A DNA stretch of 64,000 nt from Robertkochia sediminum. Lineage in GTDB: Bacteria > Bacteroidota > Bacteroidia > Flavobacteriales > Flavobacteriaceae. The DNA is taken from positions 124,001 through 188,000 of the forward strand of contig NZ_JADMKT010000077.1 of NCBI RefSeq assembly GCF_016786255.1. Direction: 5' to 3'. Under the pieces are notes generated by a model, which was not told the origin of the DNA, did not search any database, and saw only the letters and a program-made list of their open reading frames with translations. Shown here one piece after another: positions 27,344 to 34,860 of the stretch (its first letter is position 1; the number at the start of each line of letters is the position of its first letter). The position numbers and the translations under genes were made by a program.

Positions 27344-27744
27344 CGCGAAGCAAGCATGATCTCGTTAAACTTCACCAGTGCTGTGAGGGCGGTACCTTCG
27401 GTGAGTTGCATGGTGCTCAAAGCGGTGGTAGGAAGCAGGGCCGTCATGGGACCGGCTTCCGAATTCAGATAGATACGGGTAAGTATTTTACCTTCTTCCA
27501 GCCTGTATACCCTACAGGGAATACGATTGTGTACGCTAATGTTGGGGATCGCTTCCCGGGAAAGTATCAATTCGGTCTCCTTGAAAAGCACTTCGATCTC
27601 CCGGCCATTCCGGAGGTAGTTTACGGTTTCCGGGGTATCTATGACCATAACCTCAAGAGGGAGGTTGCCTTCAAGATCGACATGGACCATAGTAAGACTA
27701 CCCTCACTTTGCATCCCGGTGATATGTCCTTTTAAACTATTCAT
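27340..27744 (-). CDS. Di-Mop (molbindin-like) TOBE domain protein
   Basis: The 134-residue protein seems to be two consecutive Mop/TOBE units (about 1-66 and 67-134) with no transporter or DNA-binding part. Proteins of this kind bind molybdate or tungstate in the cytoplasm and serve as a store or sensor. It lies between modA and modB and overlaps both by a few bases, so it is made together with the transporter. The call rests on fold pattern and context. Confidence 0.72.
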   Translation of the reverse strand: MNSLKGHITGMQSEGSLTMVHVDLEGNLPLEVMVIDTPETVNYLRNGREIEVLFKETELILSREAIPNISVHNRIPCRVYRLEEGKILTRIYLNSEAGPMTALLPTTALSTMQLTEGTALTALVKFNEIMLASR

Positions 27745-28534
27745 GGATCCCGTATCCGTATCTGTGAAGGATCATTTTCGCCGGATCTGAAGTGAGAAAA
27801 TTAATAAACCGGATCTCTTTACTGTAATCGGGGTTGGTGTCGGTAATGATCACCATGCCCTGAGCTATAGGGTCGTAGGTGCTTTCATCAATATTGGTAT
27901 AGATTCCCTTTCCCTTGATCTCGGGCGAAAGAACGATCGACTTTGCCGTGATCCCCACCTCGGCAGCACCGGAGGCAATGAACTGGTGGGTCTGGGAAAT
28001 ATTCTCTCCGTATACGAGTTTGGTTTCAATATCGCGGTAAACGTCGTGGAATTTTAAGGTTTGCAGGGCAGCCATTCCGTAAGGAGCAAGTCTCGGATTG
28101 GCCACGGCAACATGGGCTATCTTTCCGTTCTTCAAGCCATCGAAAGTGGGGTTAACGCCTTCCGTTCCGGTCCAGATAACGATCTTTCCGTAGGCGTAGA
28201 TCTTAGGTGACCCGGCAGCCATCCCGGCTTTTTGTACCGCTTGAGGATAGGTCATGTCTGCAGAGATGAACACGTCGTAAGGGGCTCCCTCGAGGATCTG
28301 TGCGTATAGTTGCCCTGAAGCCCCGATAGAAACCTCGCATTCGATCCCTGATGTTTTTTCAAATTCTTTGGTGAGTTCTGCAATGGCGTATTGCATATTG
28401 GATGCTACAGCCAGATGCAGGCGTTCATTGGTTTGCGGGAGCTTGCACCCTGACAGGAACAGGAACGAAATTCCCAGCAGGAGCAGCCTGATACCGGAAA
28501 ACGCATAGATCTTGATCACTGTTACTATTTGCAT
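27737..28534 (-). CDS. modA: Molybdate-binding lipoprotein ModA
   Basis: The protein has 265 residues from the ATG at 28534. The open frame also allows a TTG 33 bases earlier, and neither has a clear ribosome binding site. A lipobox LFLSGC precedes the mature domain, which begins LHLAVASNMQYAIAEL and contains IGASGQLYAQI and YDVFISADM, the ModA pattern. It captures molybdate in the periplasm for ModBC. It is the first gene of a four-gene overlapping operon. Confidence 0.9.
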   Translation of the reverse strand: MQIVTVIKIYAFSGIRLLLLGISFLFLSGCKLPQTNERLHLAVASNMQYAIAELTKEFEKTSGIECEVSIGASGQLYAQILEGAPYDVFISADMTYPQAVQKAGMAAGSPKIYAYGKIVIWTGTEGVNPTFDGLKNGKIAHVAVANPRLAPYGMAALQTLKFHDVYRDIETKLVYGENISQTHQFIASGAAEVGITAKSIVLSPEIKGKGIYTNIDESTYDPIAQGMVIITDTNPDYSKEIRFINFLTSDPAKMILHRYGYGIHE

Positions 28535-28683
28535 CGTTAAAGGACGTTGGTTGAGCTGTAAGTTCAAATCATAGGTTTATTTTGATCTCAAGTCAATGCC
28601 AACCTGAACGTAAAATTACGTGGGGAATCGACAATTGTATCCAATGTAAGAAAAGTATTTTATTTATCCCAGTTTGGCCGGCC

Positions 28684-29250
28684 TTAAACAGATCGGTTAC
28701 TGCCGGTCGAATCTACAGCTGTTTCGGTCTTTTTAAGAAATGCCCCGATCCGGTTTTTCAGGTCTTCCCAGTTGGTGTATTCATGATCCTTAGATGTATC
28801 TGTATCACCACCCTGTCGTTTGGCGATCATTCGCATGACCAATCGCTTAAAATAGTCGTATTGCGTGTATTTAAGAGCTCCCGCCACATGCCATACCTCC
28901 TGTGTTTTCCAATTGGCCGCTTCCAGGAATTCACGGGCAATTTGTTGTGCCTCCTCGTGTTCTTCCCTGATGTCTGAGGCGACAGCCATGCATACCGAAA
29001 AGAATACCGAAGGCATCCGGTTCAGGGTGACGTGATGGCGGTTGACATAAGAAACGACTGCCGGATGGTATTTGTGCATATGGATAGAACTACCGATCAG
29101 GATGCTGTCGAACGCATCGGGAGCAGGAGGCTCATCGGTGGCATTGGCAATGCTTGCCCGATGCCCCTGGTTTTCTATGACCTCTTCTATAAACCGGGCT
29201 ATCTTTCTGGTTTGCCCTTCACTGGTACCGTAAATAATGAGAAATTTCAT
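28684..29250 (-). CDS. Flavodoxin-domain protein, HemG-like
   Basis: The 188-residue protein starts MKFLIIYGTSEGQTRKIA, with the flavodoxin phosphate loop TSEGQT, and shows SILIGSSIHMHKYHP and FFSVCMAVAS as in menaquinone-dependent protoporphyrinogen oxidase HemG. Family members use FMN and pass electrons to the quinone pool. The C-terminal 40 residues are more divergent than in E. coli HemG, so another flavodoxin role is possible. It is upstream of the mod operon on the same strand but separated by 150 bases. Confidence 0.75.
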   Translation of the reverse strand: MKFLIIYGTSEGQTRKIARFIEEVIENQGHRASIANATDEPPAPDAFDSILIGSSIHMHKYHPAVVSYVNRHHVTLNRMPSVFFSVCMAVASDIREEHEEAQQIAREFLEAANWKTQEVWHVAGALKYTQYDYFKRLVMRMIAKRQGGDTDTSKDHEYTNWEDLKNRIGAFLKKTETAVDSTGSNRSV

Positions 29251-29552
29251 GAGCTTAACTTTTAGTTTGAAAATGCTGTTGTAGAAGGTTGTTCAGGGCA
29301 ACACACCTAAGGTACATCCAACATGTGATTCGTGAAATGACGAAGGTCAATAAGCAAGGCTTCAACAACCAAAGCTCTGACACAGACCTTTGCTGTAAGG
29401 GGCTTAGCGTTATTCCGGGTCTTTGCTTGAGTCGCTTATTGCGACATCTTATACCCATGTCGTTGGATATTACTCACAAAGACTAACATTTATCATAAAT
29501 TAATCAGGTCTTCGTACGTACCTTAGATGTTGACCAATGTTTAAGAAAATTT
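29251..29552. other. Divergent intergenic region, no gene seen
   Basis: This 302-bp gap lies between the HemG-like gene (minus) and the flavin reductase gene (plus). It contains AT-rich promoter-like sequence near 29488-29510 (TAACATTTATC) but no clear repeat or RNA gene. Confidence 0.4.
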
Positions 29553-30155
29553 ATGAAGACCGAAACGTTTATCCAGCTGGATCTCTCACTGCCTGTATGG
29601 GGTCAAACCTTTGTAGTGGCGCCATTGGTAGTGATAGGTACCAAAGAGGGGGATAGGTACGATATGGCTCCAAAGCATATGGCTACTCCCATGGGCTTCG
29701 ATAATTTCTTCGGTTTTGTATGTACTCCCGACCACAGTACCTATCACAATGTGATCAAGCACAAGAGTTTTACCGTAAGTTTTCCTATTCCTGAAGGGAT
29801 TACGGTAACCTCCTTAACGGCTACGCCTCGAAGCAGTGGTCTGTCTAAGGTAAAGCCGGTGATCAATGCCTTGCCTACCGTAAAAGCCAAAAAGGTAGAT
29901 GCTCTGTTGTTGGAGGATGCCTATTTACAACTGGAATGTGCCCTGTTCAAGATCATCGACGGTTTTGGAAAGAACAGCTTGATCACGGGGACCATAAAGG
30001 CTGCCTATGTGGCTCCGGAATATATGAAACAATCAGACCTCGATGAGCAGGAACAGCTGCGTAACAACGGCTTGCTCACCTATATAGCTCCCGGTCGCTT
30101 CTCGGTGATCAGGGATACGCTTAATTTTCCCTTTCCCAAAGATTTCAGAAGATGA
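29553..30155 (+). CDS. Flavin reductase family protein (FMN-binding split barrel)
   Basis: The 200-residue protein fits the flavin reductase-like split-barrel family: VAPLVVIGTKEGDRYDMAPKH near the N-terminus, then FVCTPDHSTYHN and KHKSFTVSFP. It would bind FMN and reduce it or act as an oxidoreductase component. Its stop overlaps the M20 gene start by four bases, so the two products and DUF1611 are probably co-produced. Confidence 0.82.
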   Translation: MKTETFIQLDLSLPVWGQTFVVAPLVVIGTKEGDRYDMAPKHMATPMGFDNFFGFVCTPDHSTYHNVIKHKSFTVSFPIPEGITVTSLTATPRSSGLSKVKPVINALPTVKAKKVDALLLEDAYLQLECALFKIIDGFGKNSLITGTIKAAYVAPEYMKQSDLDEQEQLRNNGLLTYIAPGRFSVIRDTLNFPFPKDFRR

Positions 30156-31324
30156 CGGTAGCAGGTAGCATATCCGACCAGGTTTTAAAGATCCTTCAAA
30201 AGGAAGAAGAGGCCGTTATGGATATGCTGAAGCAACTTGTTGACACCGAATCGCCTTCACGGGTGCCTTCAGCACTCAAAAAGATCATAGATCTTATTAC
30301 CGTTGAATTCCATAAGCTGGGATACTATACCTTTTATCAGCCCGGAGAAACTACCGGCGGATTTCTATATGCGCGGCCCCGTAAGCGGGATAAAGCCGCT
30401 CCGGTACAGCTATTGGTGGGGCATTGTGATACGGTATGGCAACTCAATACCTTATTCAGTATGCCTTTCACGGAAGATGAATCAAAGATCTCCGGTCCCG
30501 GCGCATACGATATGAAGGCTGGGATCACTCAGATCCTCTACAGTATAAAGATCCTTAAAAAGCTGGGGGAAACCCCTGAAGTGACCCCGGTGATATTGAT
30601 CAATACCGATGAAGAGATAGGAAGTATAGAATCCAGACGCATCATAAAACGCCTGGCCAGGCTGGCAGAAAGGGCCTTTGTCATGGAGCCACCCCTGGGC
30701 CTTGACGGTAGGTTGAAAACCGAACGTAAAGGAGTGGGGCGATTTACCTTGAAGGTAAAAGGAAAGGCTGCCCATGCCGGATTAGATCCTGAAAAAGGAG
30801 TGAATGCGATCGTCGAGCTTTCACACCAGATACAAAAGCTCTATGCCATGAACGATCCTGAAAAAGGGATCACCGTAAACGTGGGAACCATAACCGGAGG
30901 GGTTTCTCCCAATGTAGTGGCGCCCGAAGGTACGGCTGTGATCGATGTACGGGTAAATAATACCGAAGATGGCGTATGGATCTCTGAACAGATCCTGGGG
31001 CTTACCCCCAAATTTCCGGAAAGTGAGCTCGTGGTTGAAGGTGGCATAGGTCGCCCGCCTATGGAAGCGACAACCCGTAACCAGGCTCTCTGGCATAAGG
31101 CTAAAGAAAAGGGTGCTGAGCTGGGGATGGACCTCAAGAGCGGGAAGGCCGGAGGAGGTTCCGATGGGAATTTTACCAGCCAGTATACTGCGACACTTGA
31201 CGGACTTGGAACTCCGGGAGACGGAGCCCATGCACCTCATGAATATATTTTAAAACAAGGTTTACTGGAGCGTACAGCCTTGCTTACACTATTAATTTTA
31301 GAACCTTCATTGCAACGCACCTGA
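30152..31324 (+). CDS. M20 family metallo-hydrolase
   Basis: The 390-residue protein has the M20 metal motifs: GHCDTVW (around residue 93), GPGAYDMKAG (around 125), TDEEIGS (around 155) and the C-terminal GDGAHAPHE histidine. A dimerisation domain with KGKAAHAG sits in the middle. Family members remove acyl or amino acid groups from peptides and N-acyl amino acids; glutamate carboxypeptidase-like is the closest impression. There is no signal peptide, so it is cytoplasmic. It abuts DUF1611 by one base. Confidence 0.88.
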   Translation: MTVAGSISDQVLKILQKEEEAVMDMLKQLVDTESPSRVPSALKKIIDLITVEFHKLGYYTFYQPGETTGGFLYARPRKRDKAAPVQLLVGHCDTVWQLNTLFSMPFTEDESKISGPGAYDMKAGITQILYSIKILKKLGETPEVTPVILINTDEEIGSIESRRIIKRLARLAERAFVMEPPLGLDGRLKTERKGVGRFTLKVKGKAAHAGLDPEKGVNAIVELSHQIQKLYAMNDPEKGITVNVGTITGGVSPNVVAPEGTAVIDVRVNNTEDGVWISEQILGLTPKFPESELVVEGGIGRPPMEATTRNQALWHKAKEKGAELGMDLKSGKAGGGSDGNFTSQYTATLDGLGTPGDGAHAPHEYILKQGLLERTALLTLLILEPSLQRT

Positions 31325-32346
31325 TGAAAAACAGTGGATACATATTTACCACGTTAACCCGTATTTCTGACCTGGAAACGCAATCGTTTGCGTTGAAAAG
31401 GCTTTCCAGAGAGCATTGGGCTACAGGTGATTATATCGTTGGCAGGATCACCGATATAGGAAGTTCTTCATCCCAACTGGAATTGCCTAACGGTAGAATG
31501 CGGGGCGTTATCGGAGATGAACTGGTGGTTGGGGCCCTCGGCGTAAGACACGCCACCCTGGAGGCCACAGGAAGCTGGAAAGCCGTTGGAGACGATGGGG
31601 CTATGCATATGCTGTCCGGAGGCGGACTCATGGGGAAACTCACTTCCCGTTCTATGTTCATGCCCGAGATGATCTCGATTCTCTATCATGGGCATGTGAT
31701 ACGTGATGGGCAGAAGGTTACCATGGACGATTTTGTACGCCCTTGTGCTCAAAAGTCATACGACATACCAACCATACTGTTTATAGGAACCTCCATGAGT
31801 GCCGGGAAAACCACCTCGGCCCGTATTGTAACCTCACTATTAACCAGGGCAGGATATAAGGTGCTGGGCGCCAAGATCACCGGTACCGGCCGTTTTAAGG
31901 ATATTCTGGCTGTGAAGGATGTGGGAGCAGTGCAGGTATATGATTTTGTAGATGCCGGCCTGCCCTCTACGATTTGCGACCCTGAGGTCTATGAAAAAAA
32001 ACTGGACCATATGCTTAGTTGTATGGCCGCATCAGAGGCGGATGTTGCGGTTGTGGAGATCGGAGCTTCACCCCTTGAACCCTATAATGGCGATATCGCC
32101 TATAAGGGAATTAAAGATCAGGTGAAATGCTGCATCTTGAGTGCATCCGATCCTTATGCCGTTTACGGCCTCATGGAGGCTTTCGGGGTAAAACCCGACC
32201 TCGTTACCGGGATATCTACCAATACCCTGGGCGGTCAGGAAATGGTGGAGCGATTGTGTGGCGTGCCCGCAATGAACTTGCTCGACACCGGTTCGATACC
32301 ACCCCTTAAAAGTATTCTAAGGCAAAAATTAGGTGTAAAAGTTTAA
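31324..32346 (+). CDS. DUF1611 family P-loop protein
   Basis: The 340-residue protein has an N-terminal DUF1611 domain and a C-terminal P-loop domain beginning near residue 155 with GTSMSAGKTT. The family includes DgcN, reported to act with a dipeptide epimerase-like enzyme in D-glutamate catabolism; no such partner lies here. Co-transcription with an M20 hydrolase suggests amino acid or peptide metabolism, which is inference. The stop codon TAA is the first three bases of the heptamer repeat that follows. Confidence 0.82.
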   Translation: MKNSGYIFTTLTRISDLETQSFALKRLSREHWATGDYIVGRITDIGSSSSQLELPNGRMRGVIGDELVVGALGVRHATLEATGSWKAVGDDGAMHMLSGGGLMGKLTSRSMFMPEMISILYHGHVIRDGQKVTMDDFVRPCAQKSYDIPTILFIGTSMSAGKTTSARIVTSLLTRAGYKVLGAKITGTGRFKDILAVKDVGAVQVYDFVDAGLPSTICDPEVYEKKLDHMLSCMAASEADVAVVEIGASPLEPYNGDIAYKGIKDQVKCCILSASDPYAVYGLMEAFGVKPDLVTGISTNTLGGQEMVERLCGVPAMNLLDTGSIPPLKSILRQKLGVKV

Positions 32347-32643
32347 CAGGTAACAGGTAACAGGTAATGGGTAACAGGCAATGGGTAACAAGTAATGGGT
32401 AACAGGTAATGGGTAACAAGTAATGGGTAACAAGTAATGGGTAACAGGTAATGGGTAACAGGTAATGGGTAACAGGTAATGGGTAACAGGTAATGGGTAA
32501 CAGGTAATGGGTAACAAGTAATGGGTAACAAGTAATGGGTAACAGGTAATGGGTAACAGGTAATGGGTAACAGGTAATGGGTAATAAGTAATGGGTAATA
32601 AGTAATGGGTAATAAGTAATAAGTAATGGGTAATAAGTAACAG
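32344..32643 (+). repeat. Heptameric tandem repeat (TAACAGG/TAATGGG), about 43 units
   Basis: The 300-bp block is made of 7-base units of type TAANNGG or TAANAAG, mostly alternating TAACAGG and TAATGGG into a 14-base higher repeat, with drift to TAATAAG at the 3' end. It starts at the stop codon of the DUF1611 gene. The minus strand is open in all three frames because the unit contains no stop in that direction; those open frames (Leu-Pro-Ile-Thr-Cys-Tyr-like repeats) are not genes. Confidence 0.95.
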
Positions 32644-32654
32644 TTAAAAACAAA

Positions 32655-32728
32655 TAACTAACAACCAATAACTAACAACCAATAACTAACAACCAATCAC
32701 TAACAACTAATAACTAACAACTAATAAC
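32655..32728 (+). repeat. Second tandem repeat, 14-base unit TAACTAACAACCAA
   Basis: Five units with few changes follow the heptamer block after a short spacer (TTAAAAACAAA). The unit is related in length (2 x 7) but not in sequence to the first block. Confidence 0.9.
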
Positions 32729-32784
32729 TTTTCAAAATTTCGAAACATAACCTTATAAACATAAACCTTCTAAAACTTTAAATT

Positions 32785-32946
32785 ATGAAACTTCAAACCA
32801 GAGAAAACAGACAGCACTTTGTAATTGGACTTGTTATGATGACTTTTGGAGCCATTCTGACCTATGCGTTTACCGATCATATCGGAGCTATAGGAATGCT
32901 ATTAGTGGCCCTTGGCGGACTCTATATGATCGCTAAAATGCACTGA
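32785..32946 (+). CDS. 53-residue membrane protein, paralogue of the protein at 33198
   Basis: The short frame from ATG 32785 to TGA 32944-32946 encodes 53 residues with two predicted membrane spans (FVIGLVMMTFGAILTY and IGMLLVALGGLYMIA). It aligns over nearly its whole length with the 60-residue protein at 33198-33380: both start MK-Q, have a basic segment, and share G-x(n)-G spans with VALGGL or VAFGGL. That conservation is the evidence that it is a real gene. Function unknown. Confidence 0.72.
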   Translation: MKLQTRENRQHFVIGLVMMTFGAILTYAFTDHIGAIGMLLVALGGLYMIAKMH

Positions 32947-33197
32947 TGCTGTTTGAAGAACAAAACAGCTATCGTTTATCATATAAGCCATGTGATTTAA
33001 CCTTTTTATGATAGGTTTCCTTCATCTGTTTCAGGGTTCGTTTTGCAAAAAGCTGATACAGATACCACAGGAAACCACAAACAGGAGTTTTGAACCCTTT
33101 TTGCCCCCATAAAGGGAAATGACGATCATAATTCTACCTCCTTACACCTAATAAGGGGGTAGAACTATTTGTTTTTTCAATTAAGCTACAGTATTCC

Positions 33198-33380
33198 ATG
33201 AAGCCACAGGAAGAGCATTATCGCAGGTATGTATTTTTTGGGATCATCCTTATCGCTTTGGGAGTGATCTTCAGGACATCTCTTAGCGATGTAGCAGGAA
33301 GCCTGGGGACCGTTCTGGTCGCCTTTGGCGGACTTATGCTTATCGTTGGGATGAAGAAGAAACGCGATGCTTCTGAATAA
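33198..33380 (+). CDS. 60-residue membrane protein, paralogue of the protein at 32785
   Basis: The protein has two hydrophobic segments (VFFGIILIALGVIF and LGTVLVAFGGLMLIVGM) and ends with a charged KKKRDASE tail. It resembles the gene 250 bases upstream and probably arose by duplication. It may be a two-span inner membrane peptide. No domain is recognised. Confidence 0.72.
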   Translation: MKPQEEHYRRYVFFGIILIALGVIFRTSLSDVAGSLGTVLVAFGGLMLIVGMKKKRDASE

Positions 33381-33521
33381 AGACAGTCTTCTTTCGGTCT
33401 GACACAGCGCCCCGGACCTCCCAGCGATCCGGACCAGATGATGCTGTGATCATTGGTCGGTTATCTTCAGCGTTATAATCGTCTGCAGGCAGAGATATTA
33501 TGGTTATCCTTTTTCATTCCT

Positions 33522-33529
33522 TACTTTTG
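33522..33529 (+). promoter_or_regulatory. Possible -7 box of the FAD oxidoreductase gene
   Basis: TACTTTTG matches TAnnTTTG. It lies so close to ATG 33538 that the ATG at 33553, preceded by AAAAAGAAG, may be the real start. Confidence 0.45.
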
Positions 33530-33537
33530 TTCCTGCT

Positions 33538-34638
33538 ATGCAAAAAGAAGAAATGAAAAATAAAACAGGTACTGCTGAAGTCCGCGCAGATATCGTTATC
33601 ATAGGAGCAGGGCTCAGCGGACTCACCCTTAATTACTTACTAAAAGATTCCGGTCTTAATGTCGTACTGCTCGAGGCCAGAGATCGTATTGGTGGTCGTA
33701 TCCTGACTTTAAAAAAGGAAGATGAGCCTACGGTAGAGATGGGAGCCACATGGTTTGGTAATAAACACCTCCACCTCATAGCCATGTTGAAAGAGCTTAA
33801 ATTGGAGCGTTTTATCCAGGAGCTTGGAGCCACGGCGATCTATGAGTATATGAGTACGAGTCCGCCCCAATTGGTAGCCCTTCCTGATAATGACGATCCG
33901 AGCTTTCGCATAAAAGGCGGTACGACAGCGCTGATCGACGCACTTGCTTCTCACCTGGAGCAGGAAAAGCTATTCACCGGAACTGTGGTAGATCGCATCG
34001 TCAACAGCAATAATGGCTTGTTGGTAGCAACTAATGGCGAGACTTTTTTGGCAGATAAAGTAGTTTCAACCCTGCCACCCCATCTCTTTCATAAGAATGT
34101 AACCGTTAGTCCGCAACTTCCCCGAGAACTTCAGGAGCTTATGTCGTCTACCCACACTTGGATGGGAGAATCGATCAAATTCGGATTTACGTATAAGGAG
34201 CCTTTCTGGAGGGCTCAGGGTACCAGTGGGACGGTATTCAGCAATACCGGGCCGGTTACCGAAATGTACGATCACTCCGATTTTGAAGATACACATCACG
34301 CCCTTAAAGGCTTCCTCAATGGGAATTATTATTCACTCACCCGCGAAGAACGCAGGGAATTGATCCTGCGACAGCTTAGAAAATATTACGGTAGCAAGGC
34401 CGATACCTTTACCGATTACCACGAATGCGTTTGGGCCAAAGAACCCTTTACCTATGTGCCTTATGATGCGCATGTACTGCCGCATCAACATAACGGGAAT
34501 CCCTTGTATCGCAATTCCTGGTTAGATGGTCAACTTCTGATCTCCGGCTCGGAGACCGCCAAAAGCTTTCCGGGATATATGGATGGAGCTGTAGAAAGTG
34601 CCCGTTGGGTTTGTGATCAGATTCTTGGAGATCGGTAA
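33538..34638 (+). CDS. FAD-dependent amine oxidase-like oxidoreductase
   Basis: The protein has 366 residues from ATG 33538, or 361 from ATG 33553. The Rossmann motif GAGLSG with the following LLEARDRIGGR is the flavin monoamine oxidase signature, and the C-terminal LLISGSETAKSFPGYMDGAVESARW closes the FAD domain. It has no signal peptide. Members oxidise amines or act as phytoene-type dehydrogenases. It is shorter than eukaryotic MAO and has no membrane tail. Substrate unknown. Confidence 0.85.
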   Translation: MQKEEMKNKTGTAEVRADIVIIGAGLSGLTLNYLLKDSGLNVVLLEARDRIGGRILTLKKEDEPTVEMGATWFGNKHLHLIAMLKELKLERFIQELGATAIYEYMSTSPPQLVALPDNDDPSFRIKGGTTALIDALASHLEQEKLFTGTVVDRIVNSNNGLLVATNGETFLADKVVSTLPPHLFHKNVTVSPQLPRELQELMSSTHTWMGESIKFGFTYKEPFWRAQGTSGTVFSNTGPVTEMYDHSDFEDTHHALKGFLNGNYYSLTREERRELILRQLRKYYGSKADTFTDYHECVWAKEPFTYVPYDAHVLPHQHNGNPLYRNSWLDGQLLISGSETAKSFPGYMDGAVESARWVCDQILGDR

Positions 34639-34860
34639 GCTAACAGATCTGAGAGGTTAGTTAAATGGTTGAGGCATAGAGATATAATGCTTTGGTGCTT
34701 CGATTAATTAAGCTAATTTTATAGTTGGCTCAATGTGAGCCAAATGGCTTTTCCCTTCCTGTAATACACTTCTGTAATGGTGATGGCATTTCGTATAATT
34801 GAATAACCAGGACCATGATGTTTCAGGTTTTATTGTGGGCTTCCGGTCTTGGTGAAGTAA

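Noticed and set aside
28535-28683. Molybdenum cofactor riboswitch before modA
   Set aside because: I see no stem pattern that fits the known Moco RNA, and the gap is short and AT-rich.
32306-32668. Minus-strand proteins of Leu-Pro-Ile-Thr-Cys-Tyr repeats
   Set aside because: They are translations of the heptamer DNA repeat, open in all three frames on that strand, with no start signal.
32655-32728. CRISPR array
   Set aside because: The unit is a continuous 14-base tandem repeat without unique spacers and without cas genes nearby.
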